Below are positions 1 to 8,983 of a stretch of 64,000 bases of DNA, in pieces; the stretch's first letter is position 1; the number at the start of each line of letters is the position of its first letter. The notes below the pieces were generated by a model. That model was not told the origin of the DNA and ran no database searches. It worked only from the letters and a program-made list of their open reading frames with translations. The stretch spans positions 3,453,988 through 3,517,987 of the forward strand of contig NZ_JXCJ01000001.1 in NCBI RefSeq assembly GCF_000832015.1, in the 5' to 3' direction. Origin of the DNA: Gilvimarinus agarilyticus (GTDB taxonomy: Bacteria > Pseudomonadota > Gammaproteobacteria > Pseudomonadales > Cellvibrionaceae). The position numbers and the translations under genes are program-made.

Positions 1-2
1 CC

Positions 3-134
3 TGGACAAAATTATACGGCAACGTGGCGCTGGCGTACCTTGCGCAACACGCAATATTAAGCGGTTCGCCCATTCGCAGGGTAGACACCTTGGTTTGGGC
101 GGTGTTACACGATACCATTTGGGCTGATCCTTAA
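3..134 (+). CDS. C-terminal fragment of an unidentified protein
   Basis: An open frame enters from the left edge of the window and closes with TAA at 132-134, giving 43 residues that end in WADP. The frame reads as ordinary protein (hydrophobic stretches such as NVALAYLAQHAIL) while the other two plus frames contain early stops or poor composition. The stop lies 14 bases before the thioesterase start, so the two genes are probably co-transcribed. The fragment is too short for me to assign a family. Confidence 0.5.
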   Translation, partial: WTKLYGNVALAYLAQHAILSGSPIRRVDTLVWAVLHDTIWADP

Positions 135-148
135 CTTAAGAGCAGACA

Positions 149-703
149 ATGTCCGAGTTTCGCACCGTAAAGTCTTCACAAATCGTTCTTAAAGAGCTGA
201 TGATTCCCTCTTATTCTAATTTTGGCGGCAAGGTGCATGGCGGGGTTATTTTATCGCTGATGGATAAAATTGCGTACACCACTGCGGCCAGCCACTCGCG
301 CAATTATTGTGTAACGGCCTCGGTCGACTCGGTTAACTTTGTCAGCCCGGTGGAGGTTGGTGAGCTGGTTACGCTAATGGCCTCGGTCAACTATGTTGGC
401 CGCTCCTCAATGGAGGTGGGCATTAAAGTTTACTCAGAAGACTTTAAGCTCGGCATTAATAAACACACCAACACCTCTTACTTTACGATGGTGGCCATCG
501 ATGAAGAAACGCGTAAGCCCGTGCCAGTACCGGGCTTAATACTAGAAGACGAAATTGAGGTACGCCGTTTTATTTGGGGTAAGTTTCGCAAACGCTTTAA
601 AGCCGAATACCGGCATCAATTCCAGGGTCTGCAAGAAGATCTGGACATTACCGCCGAAACTCAGAAACTGGTGGGCGAAAATTGCCAAATCGCGCTGCCG
701 TAA
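149..703 (+). CDS. Acyl-CoA thioesterase, hotdog fold (YciA-like)
   Basis: The 184-residue product is predicted to hydrolyse acyl-CoA thioesters to free acid and CoA in the cytoplasm. The hotdog core spans roughly residues 10-125: the helix motif GGKVHGGVILSLMD (about residues 26-39) contains the GG-x-hydrophobic-MD pattern of YciA/acyl-CoA hydrolases, with the Asp as the expected catalytic residue, followed by the beta-strand segment VTASVDSVNFVSPVEVG. A charged tail of about 60 residues follows the single hotdog domain and has no motif I recognise. The ATG start has an AAGAG-type ribosome site 7-8 bases upstream. The substrate chain length cannot be told from sequence. Confidence 0.85.
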   Translation: MSEFRTVKSSQIVLKELMIPSYSNFGGKVHGGVILSLMDKIAYTTAASHSRNYCVTASVDSVNFVSPVEVGELVTLMASVNYVGRSSMEVGIKVYSEDFKLGINKHTNTSYFTMVAIDEETRKPVPVPGLILEDEIEVRRFIWGKFRKRFKAEYRHQFQGLQEDLDITAETQKLVGENCQIALP

Positions 704-717
704 CAGCGCTGTCACCT

Positions 718-1140
718 TTAACTTGGCAGATGGTCTTTCAGCGCCTCGGAGAACGCCCGCGACAAGGCCGCTGTGGATACACCAATCATCAGCGCGCCAT
801 TAAGCGCCTCTAGCGGACCCAGCAACTTGTATTGGGCTGACATAACAATATCGCCATACCCCAGGGTGGCAAAGTTAACCGCCGAGTGATACACCGCCTG
901 AGAAAACTCCTCAAATTCGCCCAAGCCGTAAAACAAGGTTCCCCATGCGATCACCTGAGCTACATTGCCTGAGATTAGAATAAACATCATCACTGATGTT
1001 ACCCGCATCGACACCAAAAAGGCTGAGTGCAACTTGTGCTCGCGCCTAGCGTAAAAACGCAGCGCGGCCAAAACCAGCAGCCCTTGCAAAAACAGACAGA
1101 ACACCATCATCGACAGGCCCATCACAAAATTTAACAACAT
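718..1140 (-). CDS. Potassium-channel-like membrane protein with TLGYGD filter
   Basis: This 140-residue membrane protein has three hydrophobic segments (about residues 3-27, 45-68 and 108-130) and, between the last two, the potassium selectivity filter signature TLGYGD (about residues 92-97), as in the Ion_trans_2 pore family. It has no cytoplasmic RCK/TrkA-type gating domain, so if it conducts it is a minimal pore that would have to multimerise. It starts 4 bases after the stop of the DUF2955 membrane protein gene and has a GAGG site 8 bases before ATG, which places it as last gene of the minus-strand efflux operon. Its link with the efflux system is unexplained. Confidence 0.75.
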   Translation of the reverse strand: MLLNFVMGLSMMVFCLFLQGLLVLAALRFYARREHKLHSAFLVSMRVTSVMMFILISGNVAQVIAWGTLFYGLGEFEEFSQAVYHSAVNFATLGYGDIVMSAQYKLLGPLEALNGALMIGVSTAALSRAFSEALKDHLPS

Positions 1141-1144
1141 GGTG

Positions 1145-2194
1145 TTACCTCACTGTATTGCGGGTTAATTCAGCTTTATCTTGGCACCGCTGACGCCACC
1201 ACTCGAGGCCAGCCATGGCCATGGCCGCATAGATAGCCACAACCAAAAATAGCGCGGTGCGCACAAAGAAGGCCTGATAGACATCTTTGCCATTAGCGCT
1301 ATCCTGCACCGCCATGCCCAATAGAATAATCATAGTCGTAATAGTGCCAACCCAAAATGACGGCTTAAACCGACTGCGGATGACACCATAGGCGCCACAC
1401 GCCAACACCAGGCACATCAGCAGCATCCAGCCAAAATAAAACCACAAATTAACGGCCAAACTCAGCAAAAACCACACAACAATTGCGCAGAAACCGCCCA
1501 GCAGAGTGGAAACAATTAATTCTCGGTTAGCCTCGCGCAAATGCACCTGCGATGCCTCGCGCCCAAGCAGAATGCTTTTGATGGTTAACGGCAGGTACGC
1601 TGCCGGGTTGGTCAGTGTCAGTAAAAATGCCGGCAGCACGATCAAGGTAGCGCGCCAGGCCAACCAACCGGTCGCCACCGCGGAGGGCGCCAGCGGCGCA
1701 GCGACTGGGCCGTCATCTTCCGGGAAAAGGGGGTACACCAACCACTGCCCCACAACGGCGACAATGATACCGACAACTAACGTCGAAATGAGCATGGATC
1801 CAAGTGCCGGGCTGACACTGCTGGCTAGTGGAATCACGGTAAGGCCCATCGCCAGCAGGGTGCCAACCGCGGCTTTACCCGGCAACATCGCCACGCGATT
1901 GCTAAACAGTAAACCGACGGTAATAATTAATAGCGCAGGCACGGCAGCGGCCTGCAGAAGCGGCCCAAGTAATAATCCCACGCCTAAACTCACTACCACC
2001 GCAACAACCAACAATAGCAGTTGTTTAGGCCCTGGGGGCGACGAGGGTTTAGCCGAGAGTATCACCACAAATAAAGGCGCAATAAAGGGTAAACCTAGCC
2101 CGACGCCATAGGCTACAGCCAACACTAAGCTCGTCGTAAACGCTAAACGAAAACTGCGCCTTGCGGCCAATGGCAAACGCCGTGTAAATAGCAT
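1145..2194 (-). CDS. DUF2955/FUSC-like inner membrane protein
   Basis: About 349 residues rich in transmembrane helices arranged as two similar hydrophobic halves, as in the FUSC/aromatic-acid exporter and DUF2955 families (YeeA/AaeB-like). A hydrophilic loop near the middle follows the segment YPLFPEDDGP. It lies just downstream of an HlyD-type adaptor, the typical arrangement for DUF2955 proteins, so a role as the inner-membrane partner of a periplasmic adaptor/outer membrane factor pump is inferred. I chose the ATG at 2194 (MLFTRR) rather than an upstream TTG in the same frame; neither has a strong ribosome site. Substrate is unknown, with aromatic or amphipathic toxic compounds possible by family analogy. 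Confidence 0.75.
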   Translation of the reverse strand: MLFTRRLPLAARRSFRLAFTTSLVLAVAYGVGLGLPFIAPLFVVILSAKPSSPPGPKQLLLLVVAVVVSLGVGLLLGPLLQAAAVPALLIITVGLLFSNRVAMLPGKAAVGTLLAMGLTVIPLASSVSPALGSMLISTLVVGIIVAVVGQWLVYPLFPEDDGPVAAPLAPSAVATGWLAWRATLIVLPAFLLTLTNPAAYLPLTIKSILLGREASQVHLREANRELIVSTLLGGFCAIVVWFLLSLAVNLWFYFGWMLLMCLVLACGAYGVIRSRFKPSFWVGTITTMIILLGMAVQDSANGKDVYQAFFVRTALFLVVAIYAAMAMAGLEWWRQRCQDKAELTRNTVR

Positions 2195-2225
2195 CAACAA
2201 AACCAATTAGCGGCTAAAACCACCA

Positions 2226-3353
2226 TCAATAGGCATACGTTAACAGGCTGAGCAAGCGGATATAGAGCTTACCCAACAGCCCGAGAAACCCATGCCCATC
2301 GGTATAGGCAATCACCGACGCTTGCCCACCTATTCGCAACTGCTTTATGGCCTCGGGAGGCAATCGCTCACTAAACTCTACCTGCACCGGAAAGCGCTGC
2401 GCCTGACGCAACCAATCGCGATTGTTTTGCACCGTTGGCAACGCGCCGGCGTGGCTTGGCTGGCCGGCGCTAATGCCCACGCCGATGCCTTTAATTTTGC
2501 CTTGCAACACTTGCCCCGGCAGCGCATCCAACAGTATCTCTACTGGTGTACCTGGCGTTAAATGGCCTAAATTATTCTCGGTAAAGTCGGCGCTAACCCA
2601 AACGTTTTCGACGGCCACTAAGGTCATAACCGGACTACCTGTACCAGCAAACTGCCCTACCTCGGCACGCATGTCCGTGACCACCCCGGCGGATTGCGCG
2701 ACCACCGTGGTGTTGGACAAATCCAGCTCGGCTTTATCGACCGCCGACTGCGCCGTTCGTAAGAGCGTGTTCTCCTCGGCGGAGTCGCCACCTTTTTGCT
2801 CAATCGCCCGGGCGATATCGGCCTGGGCCACAGCCACTTGGGCCCGCGCCTGCTCCAGGCTTGCCGCGGACATTTCAAGCCGACGCTCGGAGATCGTGCC
2901 AGAGTCATCTTCGCGTAACCGCTTCAGGCGAGTGTAATCTTGCTGCGCTTTTAGCTCTCCGGCTTTAGCCGCGCGTAAACTGGCGCGGGCTTTTTCGACT
3001 CCGGCATCACCGGCCTCTACCTGCTTTTGGGTATTATCTAAATTCGACTGCGCCTGCTGCAAGGCAATTTGATACTGTGACTGATCGATGGCAAACAATT
3101 TTTGTCCAGCGCTTACACGCTCGTTATTGCTCACCCATACGTCCGTTAATACGCCAGCCACTTTGGGCGCGACACCCACCACATAGCCCTGTACACGAGC
3201 TTGTGAGGTGTAAGGCGTAAATCGATCACCCAGTAAGTGCCACACCAACGTAAGCACAATAATCACCAACACAATCGCCCCACCACGGGAGACGGCTTTG
3301 GCGCTAGCAGCGGGTTCTGACGGCGCTGACTCTGGTGTGGCCGGCTCGGTCAT
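2226..3353 (-). CDS. HlyD-family periplasmic adaptor (EmrA/AaeA-like)
   Basis: This 375-residue membrane-fusion protein is expected to bridge an inner membrane transporter to the outer membrane channel. One N-terminal transmembrane helix lies at about residues 26-44 after a proline/alanine-rich cytoplasmic lead. The first half of the biotinyl-lipoyl domain (VAPKVAGVLTDVWVSNNERVSAGQ) is followed by a long alpha-helical hairpin (about 95-215, rich in Gln/Ala/Lys), the second lipoyl half (VVAQSAGVVTDMRAEVGQFAG) and a beta-barrel domain. The start overlaps the NodT stop by 4 bases, indicating translational coupling. AAGGA lies about 8 bases before ATG. Confidence 0.9.
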   Translation of the reverse strand: MTEPATPESAPSEPAASAKAVSRGGAIVLVIIVLTLVWHLLGDRFTPYTSQARVQGYVVGVAPKVAGVLTDVWVSNNERVSAGQKLFAIDQSQYQIALQQAQSNLDNTQKQVEAGDAGVEKARASLRAAKAGELKAQQDYTRLKRLREDDSGTISERRLEMSAASLEQARAQVAVAQADIARAIEQKGGDSAEENTLLRTAQSAVDKAELDLSNTTVVAQSAGVVTDMRAEVGQFAGTGSPVMTLVAVENVWVSADFTENNLGHLTPGTPVEILLDALPGQVLQGKIKGIGVGISAGQPSHAGALPTVQNNRDWLRQAQRFPVQVEFSERLPPEAIKQLRIGGQASVIAYTDGHGFLGLLGKLYIRLLSLLTYAY

Positions 3354-4882
3354 GGTGAAGTTCCTTGTTCTGGTGGATTGCCTAAAGGCGCCTCAAGTAA
3401 GTCGCCCCAATCAGTTCGCTCGTCTAACGTGTCGCGCATGGTGTCGGGTATAATATTGTCAATGGTGGCCTGCTCCCAGCCACCACCCAGAGCCTGGTAT
3501 AGGCCTATAATCGCGGCAATATGATCACCGTGATTGGAAATCGCGCGATCAGATTGACGGAAGGTGCTCGCCTGAGCGTCCAGCACGCGTTGAAAATCTG
3601 AGTAACCCTCTCTATAACGACGGGTAGCAATAGCAAGCGAGCGCTCGGCTGCGGTAAGTGCATCATCGAGTATTTGTTGGCTCGCCTCAGTTTGCGCAAC
3701 ACGGTTGGCTGCATCGTCAATTTCTCGCGCCGCATTAAGCACGCTGGCCCGGTATCCTTCTAATGCCTGTTGCAAGCGAGCATCCTGAGCGCGAACATTA
3801 TTTTTTAAGCGTCCGTAGTTAAAAATATTCCAACTCAGTGATGGGCCTGCCGCAACGCTTAGCACGTCGTTAGTGGCGGCGAGGCTATCGCCAGACCAAC
3901 CGATCGTGCCAAACAGGGAGAGCGACGGGTACAGGTCGGCCTGCGCTATCCCCACTTGCGCAGACTGTGCTGCCGCCTGCCAGGCGGCGGTGCGCACATC
4001 GGGCCGGCGCAACAGTAATTGACTGGGAATATCTCTAATACTCAGCGCACGTAATTGCGGCAGCTTACTGTCTATACGCTCAAGCTCTGGTAGATCATTG
4101 GGAGCCCGTGCTAACAGCACCCCCAACGCATTGCGCTGCTGCTGCAAAATTAACCTGAGGCCGGGGATGCTCGCTTGAGTGGATAAATACTGAGATTTTG
4201 CCTGCTGTAAATCCAACTCAGAGTCTTGCCCGCGATCAAACAATTGCTCGGTAATTTCATAGCTGCGCTGTTGCAGTGCCAGGTTATTTTGCGCAATCTC
4301 AATGCGCTGCATTGTGGTTTTAATACCGTAGTATAAACTCGCCACCTGAGCGGCCAGCAGCACCTGAGCGTCATGTTGGGCGGTAACCGAGGCAAAGTAA
4401 GCAGCATCGGCCGACTCTACACCGCGACGAAAGCGGCCCCAAAAGTCCATCTCCCACCCCAAACTAAAGGCAGCCTCGCTGGAGGTAAAATCACGGTATT
4501 TGCCGCCGCCACGTTTTTGCCCCACATAGGCGCCACTGGCACTTAATTGCTGCACCTGTGGATACTGCAGGCCGGTCGCCACACCCAGCACAGCACGGCT
4601 TTCCAGAATACGCAGACCGGCAATTTTTAAGCTGGGGCTCTGCTCGCGCGCCGTGGCAATTAGCTGATTTAGCAGTGGATCATTAAACCGCAACCACCAA
4701 GCGCTTAGATCTAACGCATTGTCACTCTGCCCGGCCTGACCGTATAGCTCGGGCTGCCACTCGGCCACCCAATCCACTTGTGGCTCTTGATGATCTGGCC
4801 CCAACGGCGCACACGCGATCAGAGTAAAGGTGGCGGTGAGGACAGCACTGCGTGTTACGCTTCGCAATAACCGGTTAATCAC
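3350..4882 (-). CDS. NodT-family outer membrane efflux lipoprotein
   Basis: A TolC-like outer membrane factor of about 510 residues forming the outer exit duct of a tripartite pump. I chose the GTG at 4882: it gives a compact lipoprotein signal (basic RLLRS, hydrophobic core, lipobox LIAC at about residues 21-24), has a GAGG site about 12 bases upstream, and overlaps the preceding permease stop by only 8 bases. The upstream ATG at 4918 would give a 44-base overlap and a longer basic N-terminus. Two outer membrane efflux repeats follow; DFWGRFRRGVESADAAY and SWNIFNYGRLKNNVRAQDA are typical of the two halves. Substrate is not deducible. Confidence 0.9.
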   Translation of the reverse strand: MINRLLRSVTRSAVLTATFTLIACAPLGPDHQEPQVDWVAEWQPELYGQAGQSDNALDLSAWWLRFNDPLLNQLIATAREQSPSLKIAGLRILESRAVLGVATGLQYPQVQQLSASGAYVGQKRGGGKYRDFTSSEAAFSLGWEMDFWGRFRRGVESADAAYFASVTAQHDAQVLLAAQVASLYYGIKTTMQRIEIAQNNLALQQRSYEITEQLFDRGQDSELDLQQAKSQYLSTQASIPGLRLILQQQRNALGVLLARAPNDLPELERIDSKLPQLRALSIRDIPSQLLLRRPDVRTAAWQAAAQSAQVGIAQADLYPSLSLFGTIGWSGDSLAATNDVLSVAAGPSLSWNIFNYGRLKNNVRAQDARLQQALEGYRASVLNAAREIDDAANRVAQTEASQQILDDALTAAERSLAIATRRYREGYSDFQRVLDAQASTFRQSDRAISNHGDHIAAIIGLYQALGGGWEQATIDNIIPDTMRDTLDERTDWGDLLEAPLGNPPEQGTSP

Positions 4883-5960
4883 TGGTGGGGGCCACCTCTG
4901 GTGCCGGCGCTTCGGCATCGTTTACCCATGCCATAAACACTTGATAACCCACAGCAAGAATAACAGCGCCGACAAACAAGCCAATCAAGCCACCAACAAA
5001 CATCCCCCCTAAGGCGCCCAGCAAAATAACCGGCATGGGCACGGCCAGGCCGCGTCCCAACAGCATAGGTTTTAGCACGTTGTCGGCAAGGCCAGCGGCT
5101 ATTAGGTAAACCGTCAGCAATACGTTGACCAGAGTCGAACTATCACCCGCCATCCACAACCAGGCGACCACCGGAATGACAAAAATAGCGGCCGGCACCT
5201 GCATAATACCAAGGACTAATACTCCGACGGCCAGTACACCTGCGGCGGGAACACCGCCCAACATAAAGCCAACCCCCAGCAGCAGCGCCTGAATAAATGC
5301 GACACCCACAACACCAACGGCTACCGAGCGTACGGTAGCCACACTTAAGGCATGGAGGTCATCACCAACTTTAGGCCCACATATGCGACGATAAATACGG
5401 CTAGTCGTCTCGCCACCTGGTTTAGAATAAGCCAGCATGATACCGGCTACGATAAAGGCGGCCAGAAAGGCCAGTAACGTCGTGAGCACACCACCAAGGG
5501 CCGACATCGCTTTGCGAGCATAGACGCGTATTTGCTCCGCGTGCTCCACGAGGTAGCCGCGGGTATTTTCAGACGCGGCGCGCCAGGCGGCATCGACCTT
5601 TTCACCAATAACGGGCCACTCAGCCACACTGGCAGAAGGCTCCGGAACACGCAACGTGCCATCGACGGCCTGCTGATACCAGCCGAGCATATGATCGACA
5701 AAGGAGACAGTCAGCATGACCGTAGGTACACCCACCACAATCACGACACTGAGCGCCAATAGCGTCGCCGCCCGACCGTGCCCTCCGCCAAGTCTAGCGG
5801 CGATTTTTTCATGTAACGGATAGAGTGCTATGGCCAAAATCATGGCCCACAGCAGTAAACTGAGAAACGGGTGCAGTATCGCGACAGACAAATAGACCCA
5901 TAGGGCGATCAAGCCTAGACGAATTGAGGTGTCGATCAAGGGGGAGTTAGAGGGTTTCAT
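4875..5960 (-). CDS. AI-2E family transporter (PerM-like permease)
   Basis: A 361-residue polytopic inner membrane protein with about seven or eight hydrophobic segments and the AI-2E/PerM family layout: N-terminal helices, an amphipathic middle region (about 95-155) and a C-terminal block containing the glycine-rich segment GALGGMFVGGLIGLFVGAVILAVGYQVF. Members have been proposed to export autoinducer-2 or act in Na+/H+ antiport, but most are uncharacterised. It is the first gene of the five-gene minus-strand efflux operon; its stop overlaps the likely GTG start of nodT. Which activity applies cannot be decided from sequence. Confidence 0.85.
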   Translation of the reverse strand: MKPSNSPLIDTSIRLGLIALWVYLSVAILHPFLSLLLWAMILAIALYPLHEKIAARLGGGHGRAATLLALSVVIVVGVPTVMLTVSFVDHMLGWYQQAVDGTLRVPEPSASVAEWPVIGEKVDAAWRAASENTRGYLVEHAEQIRVYARKAMSALGGVLTTLLAFLAAFIVAGIMLAYSKPGGETTSRIYRRICGPKVGDDLHALSVATVRSVAVGVVGVAFIQALLLGVGFMLGGVPAAGVLAVGVLVLGIMQVPAAIFVIPVVAWLWMAGDSSTLVNVLLTVYLIAAGLADNVLKPMLLGRGLAVPMPVILLGALGGMFVGGLIGLFVGAVILAVGYQVFMAWVNDAEAPAPEVAPTSD

Positions 5961-6378
5961 TAGTTTTGATCATCCATAACAATAATTAGAGTTTCCCCGA
6001 GCGCTAGATAAAGCCCTCGCTGGCCCGACATGCAAGCCAGACGCCCGCGAGACGTCAAGCCGATAAAACACGAACACTCTGCAGAGACTTATTTTAAGTC
6101 CGGCAACTCACCCGCTGAGCGGTCAATCTGCAAAACGATAAGCATACGTCAAAAATGGCCCGTTTGGGTAATACGCAAAATGGTAGCATCTGCAACCTAT
6201 GCGCCAGACGATTAAACAGAGGCATTCTGAACGGCACATTATAACCACTATATGTAGCCGACATGACAACCACTTGCCAGTTTGTCTGTGCGCAGCCTTT
6301 TACCAGAGCCTGAAACATAAAAAAGGCCGCCTCAATGGGCGGCCTTTTGCGAGCGGCAGTGTCACGCCGTTAAGCCGT
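5961..6378. other. Intergenic region upstream of the efflux operon
   Basis: This 418-base gap lies between two minus-strand genes. It holds the terminator at 6321-6348 and must contain the promoter of the efflux operon near its left end, but I see no clear -35/-10 pair or operator. Small open frames inside it have no ribosome site or protein-like composition. Confidence 0.4.
6321..6348 (-). terminator. Rho-independent terminator of the lipoprotein gene
   Basis: Perfect 11-bp inverted repeat AAAAGGCCGCC / GGCGGCCTTTT separated by 6 bases. It lies 31 bases beyond the stop of the minus-strand lipoprotein gene. The A/T ends of the stem supply the U-run on either strand. Confidence 0.8.
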
Positions 6379-7071
6379 TTACTCAGCGGCCGGCATCACC
6401 TCTACCGCCACGGCCGTTTTAGTGGTAACAATCAGCGCATCGCCCACGTCGGCAAGTTTAAGGTTCTCCGGGTGGCGGGCGGTAAACTTGTGAACATCAC
6501 CGGCAGGATCGCGCAACTTAAAGGTGTTGTCATCAAGGTCGATCGCCTCAACCATAAATACTTTTACATCTTCAGCGGCGGCCATCATACCCGGTAACTC
6601 GCCTTGCTCCGCGCGTTCCGCCACTTCGGCAAAGGCTTCGCCCGCTTCCAGCCCCTCGCCATCTACCAGCTCCAGAGTTAGCTGGTTAAGGTACTCAGCC
6701 ACCACGGTATCGCCTACCTTAACCTGGCCAAGGTTCTGCACCTGTTCACCGACCACAACATTGATGTCGCCACCTTCGACCGCAAGGGTTACTTCGCGTG
6801 TCTCCTGGTTGATAGCGCGCACCTCAGCGGTGACCACATCCACTTCGGTCATAGCAATAAACGGCTTTTCATCGCTGGCTGAGGCCATTGCAGGCGGCGC
6901 CTCGGGCTCAGCCATCACCGACTCAGTGACGGGCTCTGGTGTTTTGGCGGCTTCGGCCGTAACAGCTGACGGCTCGGCAGGTAGCGTTTCCGGCTTATCG
7001 TTACACGCCGTATTTAACACACCCAATGCAATCAGGGTAGCAATACTGGCAGTCGTTCGTAATATGTTCAT
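6379..7071 (-). CDS. Predicted anionic lipoprotein of unknown function
   Basis: The 230-residue product starts with a lipoprotein signal (MNILRTTASIATLIALGVLNTAC; lipobox LNTAC with Cys23). A low-complexity Pro/Glu/Ala/Thr linker (about 25-70) follows. The rest is a beta-rich domain strongly enriched in Val, Glu and Asp, with two similar segments: TAEVRAINQETREVTLAVEGGD and VEAIDLDDNTFKLRDPAGDVHKF. These look like repeated small beta units of the kind that couple a 'mode of change' strand to a residue-pair turn. AGAGG lies 5 bases before ATG. It is monocistronic with its own terminator. I do not recognise a named family; an envelope location is all that can be inferred. Confidence 0.7.
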   Translation of the reverse strand: MNILRTTASIATLIALGVLNTACNDKPETLPAEPSAVTAEAAKTPEPVTESVMAEPEAPPAMASASDEKPFIAMTEVDVVTAEVRAINQETREVTLAVEGGDINVVVGEQVQNLGQVKVGDTVVAEYLNQLTLELVDGEGLEAGEAFAEVAERAEQGELPGMMAAAEDVKVFMVEAIDLDDNTFKLRDPAGDVHKFTARHPENLKLADVGDALIVTTKTAVAVEVMPAAE

Positions 7072-7189
7072 CTAATCCTCTCCGTTGGATTTCTCGCCCA
7101 GATCGGGCGCGCACAAGTGACTTACGAGTATAGGTGGGTTGACACCTAAAGAACAATAAAACTCTCACACCGCCTGTAAATTCAGAGTA

Positions 7190-8152
7190 TTAATGGTGCT
7201 GCCGAGAAAACTCGTCTACTTCGTTACTCGCACCAAGAATAACCGGGACTCGTTGATGCAAACTCTCGGGCTGAATATCAAGAATTTTTTGCGCCCCACT
7301 GATGGCCTTTCCACCGGCATGTGCAACCAGCATCGCCATAGGATTTGCCTCGTACAACAAGCGTAATTTGCCATTGTGTATTTTGCTTTGCGTATTGGCC
7401 GGGTACAGAAAGATCCCCCCGCGCATTAATACCCGGTGCACATCCCCCACCATGGCGCCGTTCCAGCGCATATTAAAATCTTTGCCGCGCGGGCCCTCGC
7501 TACCAGCCTGTAACGCCTGAATATATCCCTGAGTATCGGGGGCCCAATGGCGTTGATTGGACATATTAATGGAGTACTCTTGGCAATCCGGCGCGATGGC
7601 AAGCTCGGCTTCGGTCAGCACATACTGACCATCGGTATCAAGCGTATACAAGCGCGACGGGCCGCCGGTGGTTAGTGCTAGCTGGGTCGAAGGGCCGTAC
7701 AGCACATAACCGGCACACACTTGCGCACTGCCCGGCTGGGCGAATTGCTCGGGAGAGTCAGAGGCAACATCCTGCGCGCGATACACAGTAAAAATAGTGC
7801 CTATCTGACCATTGATATCAATGTTTGATGAACCATCGAGCGGGTCAAACGCCACCACATAGCCACCCTCGGCATTAGCCGCGACGACGTTATCCTCTTC
7901 TTCAGAGGCCAGCGCCCGCACCTGTGCTGAGGCCAACAGCGCCTGTTTAAGAATATCGTTGGCGATAACATCGAGTTTTTTTTGTGTTTCGCCCTGCACG
8001 TTTTGCTGCGCCGCCGAGCCCAACACACCGGCAAGAGCGCCACGGCGCACTTTATCGGCGATGGTTTTACTGGCGCTTAGAAGCGTTAGCACCAACTCAC
8101 GCAATTCTGGGCTGACCTGATCGCTTTGTAATTGCAACTCGACTGTCTGCAT
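7190..8152 (-). CDS. fbp: Fructose-1,6-bisphosphatase class I
   Basis: Hydrolyses fructose 1,6-bisphosphate to fructose 6-phosphate, the committed step of gluconeogenesis, in the cytoplasm. The metal-binding signature [10 protein letters not shown] (about residues 103-112) and [25 protein letters not shown] and the glycine-rich AHAGGKAI segment are class I FBPase hallmarks. The ATG at 8152 (MQTVELQLQ) is chosen over an upstream in-frame start because AAGGA lies 6 bases before it and family members start near this point; this gives 320 residues, normal for the family. It follows tpiA by 69 bases on the same strand, so a gluconeogenic tpiA-fbp operon is likely. Confidence 0.95.
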   Translation of the reverse strand: MQTVELQLQSDQVSPELRELVLTLLSASKTIADKVRRGALAGVLGSAAQQNVQGETQKKLDVIANDILKQALLASAQVRALASEEEDNVVAANAEGGYVVAFDPLDGSSNIDINGQIGTIFTVYRAQDVASDSPEQFAQPGSAQVCAGYVLYGPSTQLALTTGGPSRLYTLDTDGQYVLTEAELAIAPDCQEYSINMSNQRHWAPDTQGYIQALQAGSEGPRGKDFNMRWNGAMVGDVHRVLMRGGIFLYPANTQSKIHNGKLRLLYEANPMAMLVAHAGGKAISGAQKILDIQPESLHQRVPVILGASNEVDEFSRQHH

Positions 8153-8221
8153 AAAAAGTCCTTGTAGGTGGGAGGGTACAGGCGGGGCCGCAGCGCCCGC
8201 CTCCGGCAAGTGAGGTAATCG

Positions 8222-8983
8222 CTAAGGCGCTACGTCGTTGGCAATGGTGCAAATTTGCGCAAAGTGCTCTGGATCCAGGCTCGCGCCACCCACCAACAAA
8301 CCGTCGACATTCGGCATTGCCAACAGCTCGGCCGCATTGTCTTTTTTAACACTACCGCCGTAGAGAATTTGCACGCCCTCGGCCAGCTCTTCACCTAAGA
8401 TGGAGCACAACTCCTGGTAAATATATTGATGCACTTCTTGCACCTGCTCGGCGCTGGCTGCCTTGCCCGTGCCGATAGCCCAAACGGGCTCGTAGGCAAT
8501 ACAGAGCCGTTTGCCCTGCAACTCTATATTCGGTAGTGCCTGATGCAGCTGACGGTACAAAATATCCTGTGTTAAACCCAGCTCGTGTTGCTGGTCATTT
8601 TCGCCGACACATAAAATAGGCATCAACCCCGCGCTCAGCGCGCGTTCAATTTTGGTGTGGCAAGACGCATCGTTTTCCAGAAACATTTGCCGCCGCTCCG
8701 AGTGCCCGATCAGGCAAAAGCCACAACCCACCTCTTTTAGCATTTGCGCCGAGGTCTCACCGGTGAAAGCGCCCGAGGCAAACTTGCTCACGTTTTGGCT
8801 TCCCACCAGGATGCTGGAGTTACGTAAGAAGCTCACCATGTCGCTGATGTATACATAGGGGGGCGCAATACCCACTTCTGCTTTAAAGCTTTTGTTTAAC
8901 ACTGAAGCGACCGAGGTGCAGATTAAATCGGTGCCCCCGTTTAACTTCCAGTTCGCTACCACGAGCGGAGCGCGTTTTTTCAT
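8222..8983 (-). CDS. tpiA: Triosephosphate isomerase
   Basis: Interconverts dihydroxyacetone phosphate and glyceraldehyde 3-phosphate in glycolysis and gluconeogenesis. All key motifs of the 253-residue TIM barrel are visible: NWKLNG with the catalytic Lys near residue 12, IGHSERR with the catalytic His, the loop AYEPVWAIGTGKAAS with the catalytic Glu, and the phosphate-binding YGGSVK. It precedes fbp on the minus strand. The ribosome site GAGGA is about 10 bases from ATG. Pairing with fbp rather than with secG, as in many gammaproteobacteria, suggests expression coordinated with gluconeogenic flux; that is inference. Confidence 0.97.
   Translation of the reverse strand: MKKRAPLVVANWKLNGGTDLICTSVASVLNKSFKAEVGIAPPYVYISDMVSFLRNSSILVGSQNVSKFASGAFTGETSAQMLKEVGCGFCLIGHSERRQMFLENDASCHTKIERALSAGLMPILCVGENDQQHELGLTQDILYRQLHQALPNIELQGKRLCIAYEPVWAIGTGKAASAEQVQEVHQYIYQELCSILGEELAEGVQILYGGSVKKDNAAELLAMPNVDGLLVGGASLDPEHFAQICTIANDVAP

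Noticed and set aside
6030-6215. 61-codon open frame between the efflux operon and the lipoprotein gene
   Set aside because: No ribosome site, composition unlike protein, and it lies over a promoter region.
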